Notes: a model not told the origin generated them from the sequence alone. Positions 36,178 through 45,687 are shown, counted from the stretch's first letter. The stretch: DNA of 46,993 nucleotides from an uncultured Wohlfahrtiimonas sp. (GCA_947630895.1 CANRJJ010000010.1:1-46993); one strand, 5' to 3'. Made by a program: numbers and translations.

Positions 36178-38268
36178 TTACATCATCATTTGTGAAAAGT
36201 CGAAGTCTAACGCCAATGATGGAGCTCCGATCATATTACCGCACGCATATGGAATATTATATTCCCATACCAATGTCATACTTGTCGGTGAGTTAACACC
36301 CGTTGCTAGAATACTCGCACCTTTGTCGGACATTGCTGATAATAAAACAGGGAATTTTTTCAGTTCATCACTGCTTAAACCTCTACTCATTCGGCCAATA
36401 CAGCTCTCAGATAATGCAACTAATACCACATCAAGATCTGTTACTTGAGTAGAAGTAATATCCACAACATCATGTACAAGCCCTAAATAGCCCGCCTGTT
36501 TTAATCCACTAAAGAATTTTTTTGTCGCTTCAAAATGTTCATTAACAACTTCTTCCGCTAGACCAATACAAACTTGCCCACCGGCAAAAATATCATGACC
36601 ATTCTCTTTGATCCAAGCGATCAACTCATCCACTCTATTCAAATAATACATAGATAATGGAACTGCTAATCGTTTTACAGAATCGTTTGCATTACGAACA
36701 CTAGCAACCGCTTGTTGCATCATAAAAATATCAAGATCACGCATCAAAGTATTGCTGGCTGTATAGGTAAAACTTTTATTCCACACAACAGCATCACCAT
36801 CTGCATCATAAAGATTAAATGACGCGATATAATTTTCTTCCCCTTTCATAGAAAAATCGACGATTGGCATATACGTTTGCTTGATCTGTTGCGCACTTAA
36901 TGCTTTATGTAATGGTAAAAACTCTTCATCAAGATTATTATCTTCAGGAGTAAGCTCTGATACTGTAATAGTATTTGCAGGGATCACATTTTCTTGTTGA
37001 TTAGAAATGACTAATCTAGCATCCAATAAACCTGCCAATTCATCTAACCGATTACAAGAATCAGAAATACTTTCAATGGAATCCCCTAGATTGGTATAGG
37101 CAAATGTAAATTTACCAGAAACTTCAATATTACCAACTTTATAAATAAAACCTTCAGCGCTCGAAGTAATCGCCATACCTAAACGATCAACTTTAGTCAT
37201 ATCACTGTTCGTCATCAGCAAGACAAGACTTTCATCTGAATAGCGTGCGTAGTGCAAATTGCTAATTTGACTTTCCAGATGTTTCGCCAAATTAAACAAA
37301 TAGGTTTCTAAAATTTTAATGCCGTATTTTTTACGGAATTCAAAATAATCTTGTAAAACAACACTGACCAACCAAGAAGAACTACCAACAAAATTAGTTA
37401 AACTATCGATAAACAATAAACGATCATAGAACTTCGCTTGTTCTGATAATGGTTGCACCTCAACATTTTTACTTTCAACGACAACATTATTATTTGTATT
37501 TTTAGCAATAAAAAGCTCTAAACATGCTGATTCTTCAAAGATAGTTTGCTTAATTAAAACATTCTCAGAAAGTATTTCTCCATTTGGATGTTTTAAAGAT
37601 AGTGTTTCTTGTTGCTCTTTGCCGGTTTTACCAACAATTTTCATCATTTTTTTGAATAGAGCGGATTGCTCTGCACTGACATATTCCAACACAGTTGTCG
37701 CAGCCAACTCATCAAAAGTTTGATAGCCCAAATAGTTTAAAAACGCATCATTTGCGTACAAAAATAAACCATCTTCTGCACCAAAATATGCAATTAAATC
37801 CTCAGAAGATGACGCAAATTGCTCTGTTAGCTCAACCAACTTTGCATTTTTTTCTAAAAGTTCACGATATCCATCCTGAGTTTTAACTTCAAAAACAGCT
37901 CGAGCAATCTGTTTAAACAAAGCATTGCCTTGTTGAAGGATACCAACATCAATCGCCCCATCATCAATCATCATTTGGCGCTTTTCTAGAAATTGATCAG
38001 GATTAACTAAAACCAAAATAGGTGTCGTTTTTATGCCAATCGCTTCAATGACTTCTTTCAAAACTGGCACTTTGGGGGAATCTTGCAAAATGATGAGATT
38101 ACAATTCTCTTTGTTAACAGCTAAATGAATCCCTTCAATAGAATCCGTAGTTGTTATGTCAAAAGTAATTTTGCTGTCCAAGCTATTGGCTCTGACAATT
38201 TGTCTTAGCTGAGTCACTTTTTCTGCATTATTTTCAACGTAAAGTATTTTGTAAATCTCACTAACCAT
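36178..38268 (-). CDS. FimX-like protein: degenerate receiver–PAS–GGDEF–EAL
   Basis: Probably a type IV pilus / twitching regulator. Its 696 residues match FimX in size and order: a pseudo-receiver (about 7-128) lacking the normal acidic pocket and with a displaced Asp in LIILQDSP; a PAS domain (about 150-260) with ANDAFLNYLGY; a GGDEF-like domain (about 283-425) with YSDES in place of GGDEF; and an EAL-like domain (about 445-690) in which EAL is replaced by ASF (482-484) and the DDFGTG region by a non-acidic loop. The ending IPYACGNMIGAPSLALDFDF matches the FimX-type C-terminus. It is therefore almost certainly catalytically dead. The gene lies 10 bases before lptE. Confidence 0.75.
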   Translation of the reverse strand: MVSEIYKILYVENNAEKVTQLRQIVRANSLDSKITFDITTTDSIEGIHLAVNKENCNLIILQDSPKVPVLKEVIEAIGIKTTPILVLVNPDQFLEKRQMMIDDGAIDVGILQQGNALFKQIARAVFEVKTQDGYRELLEKNAKLVELTEQFASSSEDLIAYFGAEDGLFLYANDAFLNYLGYQTFDELAATTVLEYVSAEQSALFKKMMKIVGKTGKEQQETLSLKHPNGEILSENVLIKQTIFEESACLELFIAKNTNNNVVVESKNVEVQPLSEQAKFYDRLLFIDSLTNFVGSSSWLVSVVLQDYFEFRKKYGIKILETYLFNLAKHLESQISNLHYARYSDESLVLLMTNSDMTKVDRLGMAITSSAEGFIYKVGNIEVSGKFTFAYTNLGDSIESISDSCNRLDELAGLLDARLVISNQQENVIPANTITVSELTPEDNNLDEEFLPLHKALSAQQIKQTYMPIVDFSMKGEENYIASFNLYDADGDAVVWNKSFTYTASNTLMRDLDIFMMQQAVASVRNANDSVKRLAVPLSMYYLNRVDELIAWIKENGHDIFAGGQVCIGLAEEVVNEHFEATKKFFSGLKQAGYLGLVHDVVDITSTQVTDLDVVLVALSESCIGRMSRGLSSDELKKFPVLLSAMSDKGASILATGVNSPTSMTLVWEYNIPYACGNMIGAPSLALDFDFSQMMM

Positions 38269-38327
38269 TATTATGATTTCCTATTATATCCATCGTGCCA
38301 TTCTAGCTTAAATAGATGAAAATCTCA

Positions 38328-39644
38328 CTAGATTAATCGGCCATACAAATCATAGACATCAGCTTCTTCAATCTCTACTTTTACTATTTTGCCCACGATA
38401 TCTTGTGATGCTCCATCAATGTACACTAAGCCATCAATTTCAGGGGCATCAGCTTTTGTTCGGCCAATTGCAACGCCTTCTTCTGCATCAAATTCATCAA
38501 TTAATACATCCACTACCGTGCCAACTTTAGCTTGTAATTTTTCAGCAGAGATTCCAGCTTGCAACTCCATGAATCGATCCAAGCGCTCTTGTTGAATTTC
38601 TAATGGAACAGGTTCTGCAATATCATTCGCTGCCGCACCTTCAACAGGTGAATAAATAAACGCGCCTACTCGATCCAATCGTGCTTCAGCAATGAAGTCT
38701 AACAACATTTGAAACTCTTCTTCTGTTTCGCCAGGGAAACCCACAATAAATGTAGAACGAATAGTGATTTCAGGACAAATTTCACGCCATTTTTTAATGC
38801 GATTCAACATATTTTCTGTGTTCGCAGGACGTTTCATTGCTTTCAAGATTCTTGGTGATGCATGTTGCATAGGCACATCGATGTAAGGTAGTAATTTACC
38901 TTCAGCCATTAATGGAATTAAATGATCCACATGAGGATATGGATAGATATAATGCAATCTCACCCACGCACCCAATTGAGATAACTCTTCACATAGATTT
39001 TGGATATGAGTTTTAACTGGCTTACCATCAGCAATGCCTAATTTATATTTAACATCCACGCCATATGCGCTCGTATCCTGCGCCACAACTAATAATTCTT
39101 TTACACCTGATTGCACGAGTTTTTTAGCTTGTGCTAAAACATTTTCAACAGGATAAGATTGATGCTTTCCACGCATTGAAGGAATAATACAGAACGTACA
39201 TGCATGATTACAGCCTTCGGCAATTTTCAAATACGCATAATGTTTAGGCGTTAATTTAATACCTGCAGGTGGCACTAAATCCATAAATGGATCATGCGGT
39301 TTAGGTAAGTTTGTATGCACAGCTGTCATAACATCTTGGAAAGCATGAGGGCCTGTTACGCTTAAAACATTTGGATATTGCTCCAAAATTTTGTCGGCAT
39401 TCGCACCCAAACATCCCGTTACAATCACTTTGCCATTTTCATCCAAAGCTTCACCAATTGCATCCAAACTCTCTTGCACCGCTGAATCAATAAAGCCACA
39501 CGTATTCACCACGACTAGATCTGCATCATCGTATTTTGGAACGATCTCATAACCTTCTGTGCGTAGTTGAGTCAAAATATATTCAGAATCCACCAACGCT
39601 TTTGGACAGCCAAGAGAAACAAAGCCAATTTTAGGAGTAGTCAC
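38328..39644 (-). CDS. rimO: Ribosomal protein uS12 methylthiotransferase RimO
   Basis: Radical SAM enzyme that methylthiolates Asp88 of ribosomal protein S12. With a GTG start the protein has 438 residues. It has an N-terminal methylthiotransferase domain with [21 protein letters not shown] and VTGCLGA (cluster cysteines), a radical SAM core with CNHACTFC, and a C-terminal TRAM domain (about 375-438). The GTG is supported by GAAGG 7 bases upstream; the TTG two codons earlier is too close to it. The leader contains a hairpin. Confidence 0.96.
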   Translation of the reverse strand: MTTPKIGFVSLGCPKALVDSEYILTQLRTEGYEIVPKYDDADLVVVNTCGFIDSAVQESLDAIGEALDENGKVIVTGCLGANADKILEQYPNVLSVTGPHAFQDVMTAVHTNLPKPHDPFMDLVPPAGIKLTPKHYAYLKIAEGCNHACTFCIIPSMRGKHQSYPVENVLAQAKKLVQSGVKELLVVAQDTSAYGVDVKYKLGIADGKPVKTHIQNLCEELSQLGAWVRLHYIYPYPHVDHLIPLMAEGKLLPYIDVPMQHASPRILKAMKRPANTENMLNRIKKWREICPEITIRSTFIVGFPGETEEEFQMLLDFIAEARLDRVGAFIYSPVEGAAANDIAEPVPLEIQQERLDRFMELQAGISAEKLQAKVGTVVDVLIDEFDAEEGVAIGRTKADAPEIDGLVYIDGASQDIVGKIVKVEIEEADVYDLYGRLI

Positions 39645-39667
39645 TATCAAACCTTCAAAAAAAGATA

Positions 39668-39699
39668 ACCAGCCAAAATCTGTTAATGTTTTGACTGGT
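39668..39699 (-). other. Hairpin in the rimO leader / gpt-rimO intergenic dyad
   Basis: Arms 39668-39678 and 39689-39699 are complementary with one mismatch on the plus strand, which becomes a G-U pair in minus-strand RNA; the loop is 10 bases. It lies 24 bases before the rimO start codon, in a 123-base divergent region. There is no T tract, so it is not a terminator. It could be a leader RNA hairpin or a protein-binding dyad. Confidence 0.45.
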
Positions 39700-39767
39700 G
39701 TAATCAGAGAAAAAAAACTATAATAACTAGCTATTTTATATCAGAACCCTATCTACTGGAAACCAAA

Positions 39768-40244
39768 ATGTCGAAAAAATATTTAGTTACTTGGGATATG
39801 CTCCAAGTTCACGGGAAAGCTTTATCTCAACATTTAATCGAACGTCAAGAGTGGAAAGGTATCATAGCAGTGAGTCGCGGTGGTTTAGTACCTGCAGCTA
39901 TTGTTGCCCGCGAACTCAATATTCGTTACGTCGACACTCTATGCATTGCAAGTTATCATGACCACTTACATCAAACAGATATGCAGCTCATTAAAGAGTG
40001 CAATGTTCCAAATGATGGCGAAGGCTTTATCATCATTGATGATTTAGTTGACTCTGGCAATACTGCAAAATTAATTCGCAAGCTTTATCCAAAAGCTTAT
40101 TTCGTAACGATTTGTGCAAAACCTCAAGGCAAACCTTTGGTTGATTTCAGCGTTGTTGATATTCCACAAGATACTTGGATCGAACAACCTTGGGATACAG
40201 CAGTACAATTCGTACCGCCTTTATGTGATCAAGATAAACAATAA
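39768..40244 (+). CDS. gpt: Xanthine-guanine phosphoribosyltransferase
   Basis: Salvages guanine and xanthine to GMP and XMP. The 158 residues show the phosphoribosyltransferase PRPP-binding motif [21 protein letters not shown] near the N-terminus, and the C-terminal [13 protein letters not shown], typical of the Gram-negative Gpt group rather than Hpt. Length is canonical. It is followed after 2 bases by an LpxL-family gene. A TATAAT at 39719-39724 lies 43 bases upstream, without a -35 at the right distance. Confidence 0.96.
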   Translation: MSKKYLVTWDMLQVHGKALSQHLIERQEWKGIIAVSRGGLVPAAIVARELNIRYVDTLCIASYHDHLHQTDMQLIKECNVPNDGEGFIIIDDLVDSGNTAKLIRKLYPKAYFVTICAKPQGKPLVDFSVVDIPQDTWIEQPWDTAVQFVPPLCDQDKQ

Positions 40245-40246
40245 GC

Positions 40247-41155
40247 ATGCAATACCATAAACCCAACTGGATTAAAGACAATGCTATTGCCTTAGGTTTT
40301 TGGGTTGGCAAATTTATTGCTAAGTTACCCATGCCTTTTCTACTCTCTTTAGGCAAAGGCATTGGTAATATTTCCTTTTATGTTGCGAAAAACCGTCGTC
40401 ATATCATCGAGCGAAACATAGAGTTATGTTTTCCTCACTTATCAGCCTCTGAACAAAAAGCACTCGTTAAAGCCAACTTCCAATCATTAGGCATGGGAAT
40501 ATTTGAAACTTTAGCGGCTTGGCTTAAACCTGAGCATCAAGTTAAAGAGCTATTCACTTATGAAGGCTTAGAAAACTTAGAAGCCTTAAAAGCTTCAGAT
40601 GAAGGCGCTCTTTTGCTCACCGTGCATTTTTGTAATTTAGAATTGGGCGCTCGCGCAATAACATTACAAACTCCTTTTGTGGCAATGTATCGCCAACATA
40701 AAAATAAGACATACGAAGATCGCCAATTCAAAATGAGAACACAACAATCTCAGAATGAACCTGTCAATCGCAACGAAATTCGCAAAACAATTAAGCTCCT
40801 CCGACAAGGTAAATATCTTTGGTATGCACCTGATCAAAATTACGGTGGCAGTGAACATGTTTTCGTGGATTTTTTCGGTACCAAAGCATTAATGATTACC
40901 GCAACATCTCAAATGGCGAAACTAGGCAAAGCAAAAGTTCTGCCTTATTACTGCATTCGTGAAGGTAATCAATACAAAGTAAAAATCCTTCCTGCATTAG
41001 AAAGTTTTCCTTCAGACTCAGTCACAGAGGACTGCGAACATCTGAACGAATTATTTGAATCTTGGATATTAGAAGCGCCAGATCAATATCTTTGGGCCCA
41101 TCGCCGTTTTAAATCTAGACCTGAGGGTGAAAAAGATTTATATGCGAGCGAATAA
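40247..41155 (+). CDS. LpxL-family lipid A biosynthesis acyltransferase
   Basis: Kdo-dependent lipid A late acyltransferase of the LpxL/LpxM family, inner-membrane associated. The 302 residues have the RNIELCFPHLSASEQ motif, catalytic H-x4-E in HFCNLE (His127, Glu132), YRQHKNK, the DQNYGG segment, and the C-terminal AHRRFKSRPEGE. This is closer to E. coli LpxL than the paralogue at 26356. The catalytic acidic residue is Glu rather than the Asp of the H-x4-D consensus, a known family variant. It lies 2 bases after gpt. Confidence 0.88.
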   Translation: MQYHKPNWIKDNAIALGFWVGKFIAKLPMPFLLSLGKGIGNISFYVAKNRRHIIERNIELCFPHLSASEQKALVKANFQSLGMGIFETLAAWLKPEHQVKELFTYEGLENLEALKASDEGALLLTVHFCNLELGARAITLQTPFVAMYRQHKNKTYEDRQFKMRTQQSQNEPVNRNEIRKTIKLLRQGKYLWYAPDQNYGGSEHVFVDFFGTKALMITATSQMAKLGKAKVLPYYCIREGNQYKVKILPALESFPSDSVTEDCEHLNELFESWILEAPDQYLWAHRRFKSRPEGEKDLYASE

Positions 41156-41321
41156 TTCAGCTTATCCAACTGACCCAATACAATCACAGCCTTATGGAAA
41201 GAAAGTGATTGCATTAAGAGCGCAAAATTTTGGAAATAGCAATAAAATTAAACAAATTACAGCAAATGACGTATTAAACACTTATCAAAATGTTTTCAAT
41301 CCTAAGGATAAAACAGTATAA
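41142..41321 (+). CDS. Possible small protein, 59 residues, unrecognised
   Basis: An open frame that starts inside the last bases of the acyltransferase gene and fills much of the 212-base space before fabA. Codon composition looks protein-like ([26 protein letters not shown]), and no other gene occupies the stretch. Against it: no ribosome site and no recognised family. Its stop overlaps the -10 of the likely fabA promoter. Confidence 0.25.
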   Translation: MRANNSAYPTDPIQSQPYGKKVIALRAQNFGNSNKIKQITANDVLNTYQNVFNPKDKTV

Positions 41322-41322
41322 T
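41293..41322 (+). promoter_or_regulatory. Likely promoter of fabA-fabB
   Basis: A perfect TATAAT (41317-41322) lies 18 bases downstream of TTTTCA (41293-41298, four of six matches to the -35). It is 46 bases before the fabA GTG. I see no obvious FabR/FadR-type operator. Confidence 0.5.
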
Positions 41323-41367
41323 CGTCGGATTTTTAAACAAATACTAATTAATTTCAAAGGAATTGAT

Positions 41368-41883
41368 GTGACAAAACAATCAAGTTATACCAAAGAAGAA
41401 CTTCTAAAATGTGGCAGAGGCGAGCTATTTGGTGAAGGCAATGCTCAATTACCTGTGCCACCAATGTTGATGCTTGATCGCATCACTCAAATCACAGAAG
41501 ATGGCGGTAACTACAACAAAGGTTTAATTGTAGCTGAGCTTGATATTAATCCTGATTTATGGTTTTTCGATTGTCACTTTATCGGTGACAGCGTTATGCC
41601 TGGTTGCCTTGGCTTAGATGCAATGTGGCAATTAGTTGGCTTCTACTTAGGCTGGAAAGGTGGCCTTGGTCGCGGTCGCGCTTTAGGATCAGGTGAAGTG
41701 AAGTTTTCAGGACAAGTTTTACCAACCGCTAAAAAAGTAACCTACCATATTCACATGAAACGTGTTATTTTGCGCAAATTGACAATGGGTATTGCAGATG
41801 CAACTTTATCTGTAGATGACAAAATCATCTACACAGGTTCAGACCTAAAAGTTGGTCTTTTTACCTCAACAGATAATTTTTAA
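41368..41883 (+). CDS. fabA: 3-hydroxydecanoyl-ACP dehydratase/isomerase FabA
   Basis: Dehydrates 3-hydroxydecanoyl-ACP and isomerizes trans-2 to cis-3-decenoyl-ACP, the branch to unsaturated fatty acids. With the GTG start (AAAGGA upstream) it has 171 residues and begins [12 protein letters not shown], aligning with E. coli FabA. The catalytic His70 (FFDCHFIGD) and Asp84 (GCLGLDAMW) are in the standard positions. Upstream in-frame codons would add an unmatched leader. fabB follows after 16 bases. Confidence 0.97.
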   Translation: MTKQSSYTKEELLKCGRGELFGEGNAQLPVPPMLMLDRITQITEDGGNYNKGLIVAELDINPDLWFFDCHFIGDSVMPGCLGLDAMWQLVGFYLGWKGGLGRGRALGSGEVKFSGQVLPTAKKVTYHIHMKRVILRKLTMGIADATLSVDDKIIYTGSDLKVGLFTSTDNF

Positions 41884-41899
41884 CGTTTAGGAGAGCATT

Positions 41900-43120
41900 A
41901 TGAAACGTGTTGTTATCACTGGTCTTGGGATAATTTCTAGTATCGGAAACAACAAAGAAGAAGTATTAGAGTCATTAAAAACAGGCAAATCTGGGATCGA
42001 ATTCTCCCAAGAAATGGCTGATTATGGCTTTAGATCTCATGTGCACGGCGCTATTCACATTAATCCAGCTGAACACATTGATCGTAAATCTTTTCGCTTT
42101 ATGGCTGATGCCGCAGCTTATGCATATTTGGCAATGGAACAGGCGATTGAAGACTCTAAGCTTTCACCTGAATTAGTTTCTAATGAGCGCACAGGCTTAA
42201 TCGTTGGTTCTGGTGGCGCTTCAACTCGCAATCAAATCGAAGCAATTGATAGCATGAGAAACACTGGTGCAACTAAAAAAATGGGTCCTTACATGGTAAC
42301 TCGTACTATGGGCTCAACTGTTTCTGCTTGCTTGGCAACTCCTTTCAAAATCAAAGGTGTCAACTATTCAATCAGCTCTGCTTGTTCTACTTCTGCACAC
42401 TGTATTGGTAATGCTATGGAGCAAATCCAATTAGGCAAACAAGATATTATCTTTGCAGGTGGCGGCGAAGAACTACATCCTTTCATGAGTGCAATGTTTG
42501 ACGCAATGGGTGCTTTGTCTACTAAGTACAATGACAATCCTTCAGTTGCTTCTCGTCCTTATGATCGTGATCGTGATGGTTTCGTAATCTCTGGCGGTGG
42601 TGGTATCGTTGTTGTAGAAGAGCTGGAACATGCTCTAAAACGCGGTGCTAAAATCTATGCTGAAATCACTGGTTACGGCGCAACTTCAGATGGTTATGAC
42701 ATGGTTGCTCCAAGTGGTGAAGGCGCAGAACGTTGTATGCGTCAAGCATTATCAACTGTGACTGGCCCTATTGATTACATCAATGCACATGGTACATCAA
42801 CACCTGCAGGTGATATTCCTGAAATTATGGCTGTTCAACGTGTATTTGGTGATAAATTCCCATACATCACATCAACCAAATCTCAAACAGGTCATGCTTT
42901 AGGTGCCGCTGGTGTTAACGAAGTAATCTACTCATTATTGATGATGGAAAATAACTTTATCCAAGCTAGCCAACACATTGACAATGTCGATCCTTTATTG
43001 GAATCATTCCCAATTGTTCGCAATAAAATTGAAGACATCGAAATCAACAACATCATGAGCAATAGCTTTGGTTTTGGCGGTACGAATGCAACAGTTGTAT
43101 TGAGTCGCTACAAAGACTAA
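41900..43120 (+). CDS. fabB: 3-oxoacyl-ACP synthase I FabB
   Basis: Condensing enzyme that elongates the cis-3-decenoyl-ACP made by FabA, as well as saturated chains. The 406 residues have the thiolase-fold Cys-His-His triad: Cys162 in SSACSTSAH, His in [11 protein letters not shown] and His in [12 protein letters not shown], with the C-terminal [21 protein letters not shown] precedes the ATG. Followed by a strong terminator, so fabA-fabB is a closed operon. Confidence 0.97.
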   Translation: MKRVVITGLGIISSIGNNKEEVLESLKTGKSGIEFSQEMADYGFRSHVHGAIHINPAEHIDRKSFRFMADAAAYAYLAMEQAIEDSKLSPELVSNERTGLIVGSGGASTRNQIEAIDSMRNTGATKKMGPYMVTRTMGSTVSACLATPFKIKGVNYSISSACSTSAHCIGNAMEQIQLGKQDIIFAGGGEELHPFMSAMFDAMGALSTKYNDNPSVASRPYDRDRDGFVISGGGGIVVVEELEHALKRGAKIYAEITGYGATSDGYDMVAPSGEGAERCMRQALSTVTGPIDYINAHGTSTPAGDIPEIMAVQRVFGDKFPYITSTKSQTGHALGAAGVNEVIYSLLMMENNFIQASQHIDNVDPLLESFPIVRNKIEDIEINNIMSNSFGFGGTNATVVLSRYKD

Positions 43121-43142
43121 TAAAATTAATAATTTAAAATAT

Positions 43143-43169
43143 AAAACCCAATTTTTAATTGGGTTTTTT
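43143..43169 (+). terminator. Intrinsic terminator of fabA-fabB
   Basis: A perfect 10-bp stem (43143-43152 with 43158-43167), 5-base loop and T tract, 22 bases after the fabB stop. The rest of the 143-base gap to msrP is very AT-rich with no clear promoter. Confidence 0.9.
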
Positions 43170-43263
43170 GTTTTTCAAATAATATTAATTTAATAAATAA
43201 AATTTAATTATTATTTTTGTTATGTAATCATTAGCTATGTAAGTTCCATAAGAGGCTGCGATA

Positions 43264-44259
43264 ATGAGTTTTAAAAATAATATAAAAGAAAACTTAGTAA
43301 CGGATGAAAAAGTATTCCTAAATAGACGAGCTATTTTAAAACAATTAGGAATTTTAACTGCAACAGGCATAACTGCATCAATTGCTCCAAGCTATGCCAA
43401 GAGCTGGTTTGATTCACAACCGACTCAGCCAAGCAATGATCCTTCTTCTCTTAAGTTTGAAAACTCTTCTTTATACCGACCTAATCTAGCATTGACGCCT
43501 GAAAATAAAATTACTGGCTACAATAATTTTTACGAATTTGGATGGGACAAAGCTGATCCTGCTAGATTTAGCAAAAATTTCAAATCAGATCCATGGAAAG
43601 TAGAAATAGATGGCGAAGTCAATCAGGCTATGACATTAGACTTAGACGATATTTTCACAAAATTTGATTTAGAAGAGCGAATCTATAGATTTCGCTGTGT
43701 AGAAGCATGGTCTATGGTGATTCCTTGGATTGGCTTTCCACTCGCTGAACTTTTAAAAATGGCTGATCCAACAAGCAATGCTAAATACGTTGCTTTCCAA
43801 ACCTTATATGATCCTTCACAATTTCCGAATCAAGGAAAAAAATTCTCAGGTAATTTTTCATTCCCATACGTTGAAGGCTTAAGAATGGATGAAGCGATGC
43901 ATCCTCTAACTTTTGTTGCAGTTGGATTATATGGCAACAAATTACTACCACAAAATGGCGCACCAATTCGCTTAGTTGTACCGTGGAAATATGGATTCAA
44001 AAGCATTAAATCAATTGTCAGTATTCGTTTAACAGAGAACGAACCACCAACTACTTGGAATATAAGCGCGCCACATGAATATGGCTTCTATGCCAATGTT
44101 AATCCTGACGTACCACATCCTAGATGGTCACAAGCATCCGAAAGAATCATTGGTTCAGAAGGCTTATTTGGCTCAAAACGTCAAGATACCCTTCTATTTA
44201 ATGGATATTCTGAAGTTGCTGAGCTATATAAAAATATGAATCTACATAAATATTATTAA
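43264..44259 (+). CDS. msrP: Protein-methionine-sulfoxide reductase catalytic subunit MsrP (YedY)
   Basis: Periplasmic molybdenum-cofactor enzyme that repairs oxidized methionines in envelope proteins. The 331 residues start with a Tat-type signal ([10 protein letters not shown], twin Arg 21-22, hydrophobic stretch, SYA cleavage), and the molybdenum-ligating Cys145 lies in YRFRCVEAW. Later motifs [35 protein letters not shown] are typical of YedY. It is followed after 2 bases by its membrane partner msrQ. Confidence 0.96.
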   Translation: MSFKNNIKENLVTDEKVFLNRRAILKQLGILTATGITASIAPSYAKSWFDSQPTQPSNDPSSLKFENSSLYRPNLALTPENKITGYNNFYEFGWDKADPARFSKNFKSDPWKVEIDGEVNQAMTLDLDDIFTKFDLEERIYRFRCVEAWSMVIPWIGFPLAELLKMADPTSNAKYVAFQTLYDPSQFPNQGKKFSGNFSFPYVEGLRMDEAMHPLTFVAVGLYGNKLLPQNGAPIRLVVPWKYGFKSIKSIVSIRLTENEPPTTWNISAPHEYGFYANVNPDVPHPRWSQASERIIGSEGLFGSKRQDTLLFNGYSEVAELYKNMNLHKYY

Positions 44260-44261
44260 AC

Positions 44262-44870
44262 ATGATAAAAATAAACTCAGTTATCACATTAAAAATATTA
44301 GCCATAATCTCAGGAATTTTACCTTTGCTATGGCTAGTATATTTAATTACAACCAATCAATTAGGTGCTGATCCTGCAAAAGATGTGCAACATTTCACAG
44401 GAATAACAACCATTAATTTCTTAATGGCAACACAGTTAATTTCACCAATCGTACAAATATCCCATTGGAACATACTTAATCGATTAAAAAGAACGATTGG
44501 ATTAACAACATTTTTTTGGGCAATCGCACACATCCTTAGTTATCTAATTTTTGAGCTAGCCGGCGATATCAATTTGTTTTTCAGCGAAATTACTAGCAGA
44601 TTTTATCTAATTTTAGGCGCCATTGCTTGGTTAGGCTTATTTACCCTAGCGATTACTTCCAATCAATATTCAATCAAACACCTTAAGAGAAACTGGAAGC
44701 GATTGCATAATTTAGTTTATCCAATCGCTATCTTGGCTGCTTGGCATTATTACATAGCGCTTAAAGTCAAAGATCCTATCGCTATTTATTACATAATTAT
44801 TTTTGTATGTTTATGGGCTAATCATCTTGTTCGTTTTTACCAAAAACGAAAAAACAATCACTCTCGATGA
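44262..44870 (+). CDS. msrQ: MsrQ (YedZ), heme-binding quinol oxidase subunit of MsrPQ
   Basis: Inner-membrane b-type cytochrome that passes electrons from quinols to MsrP. The 202-residue protein has about six membrane segments. His residues at ISHWNIL, FWAIAHILSY and RLHNLVYP / AAWHYYIALK are candidate heme ligands. The C-terminus is basic. Its last 13 bases overlap rlmH on the opposite strand. Confidence 0.93.
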   Translation: MIKINSVITLKILAIISGILPLLWLVYLITTNQLGADPAKDVQHFTGITTINFLMATQLISPIVQISHWNILNRLKRTIGLTTFFWAIAHILSYLIFELAGDINLFFSEITSRFYLILGAIAWLGLFTLAITSNQYSIKHLKRNWKRLHNLVYPIAILAAWHYYIALKVKDPIAIYYIIIFVCLWANHLVRFYQKRKNNHSR

Positions 44871-45328
44871 TATGGATGATTATGCAAAATACTCCAACCG
44901 CGGAATAGCTGTTCAGCCACTAAAATTCGGACCATTGGATGAGGCAAAGTTAATTTTGATAAAGATATACTCTGCTGAAAGCTTTGTTTAACCTCATCAG
45001 AGAATCCTTCAGGACCACCAATCAACAATGCAATATCTGTACCACCTTGTAACCATCCAGCCATCATTTGACTCAATTCTGGTGTTGTAACTGCTTTACC
45101 GACAACATCCAGTCCTACAATGCGAGCACCCTTAGGAACAGCAGCCAACATCTTCTGCCCTTCTTCCTTTAAGATCTTGCCAATATCAGCATTTTTTTTG
45201 CGCGCTTGCGCGGGAATCTCAACCATTTTCAACTGAACTTCATTACGCAAACGGCTTTGATACTCATCAAAGCCGTCTTTAACCCAATTTGGCATATTAC
45301 TACCAATAGCAATCAAGTGAACAATCAT
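44858..45328 (-). CDS. rlmH: 23S rRNA m3Psi1915 methyltransferase RlmH
   Basis: SPOUT-class methyltransferase that methylates pseudouridine 1915 of 23S rRNA. The 156 residues, one more than E. coli, have LIGGPEGFSDEV and the invariant C-terminal LTLPHPMVRILVAEQLFR and NHPYHRE. rsfS starts upstream and ends 1 base before rlmH, the conserved gene pair. Confidence 0.98.
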   Translation of the reverse strand: MIVHLIAIGSNMPNWVKDGFDEYQSRLRNEVQLKMVEIPAQARKKNADIGKILKEEGQKMLAAVPKGARIVGLDVVGKAVTTPELSQMMAGWLQGGTDIALLIGGPEGFSDEVKQSFQQSISLSKLTLPHPMVRILVAEQLFRGWSILHNHPYHRE

Positions 45329-45329
45329 A

Positions 45330-45644
45330 CTAGATAAATAATTTCTCTAATTCGTAAAACTCTCTAGCATCTTTTGTCATGATATGTACAACTACATCAC
45401 CGTAATCCTGAAGTACCCAGTTACCACTTTCAACACCTTCAGTACCGATCGCCAAGTTACCTTGACCTTTCATCGTTACTTCTAATTTATCAGCCATTGC
45501 TTTTAGATGCGTTGATGATGTACCTGTTACAACCACAACCCAATCCGCATAATTTACAATTTTGCTAACATCGAATACCTTAATATCAACACCTTTCATA
45601 TCGTCCAAGGTTGTTTCAACAAGATTCTTCATCGCTTCTGACAT
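45330..45644 (-). CDS. rsfS: Ribosomal silencing factor RsfS
   Basis: Binds uL14 and blocks 30S–50S joining in slow growth. From the chosen ATG (GGAAGA upstream, 6 bases) it has 104 residues, like E. coli (105). Motifs ADWVVVVTGTSSTHLKAMAD and GNWVLQDYGDVVVHIM are typical. A longer in-frame frame to 45680 lacks a ribosome site. The usual upstream gene nadD is absent, replaced by the divergent hemL. Confidence 0.96.
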   Translation of the reverse strand: MSEAMKNLVETTLDDMKGVDIKVFDVSKIVNYADWVVVVTGTSSTHLKAMADKLEVTMKGQGNLAIGTEGVESGNWVLQDYGDVVVHIMTKDAREFYELEKLFI

Positions 45645-45677
45645 AAATTTCTTCCAATATCTTTTAAGATTAATACA

Positions 45678-45687
45678 CACAATTGTG
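45678..45687. promoter_or_regulatory. Short palindrome CACAATTGTG in the rsfS-hemL divergent region
   Basis: A perfect 10-base dyad just downstream (minus strand) of a TACAAT hexamer (45691-45696) that could be the rsfS -10. Possible operator, but short enough to be chance. A TTGATA (45733-45738) and TATATT further along could belong to hemL, with non-ideal spacing. Confidence 0.2.

Noticed and set aside
39691-39724. Promoter TTGACT ... TATAAT before gpt
   Set aside because: The spacer is 22 bases, too long for sigma-70, and TTGACT is part of the hairpin arm. The TATAAT may still be used with another -35.
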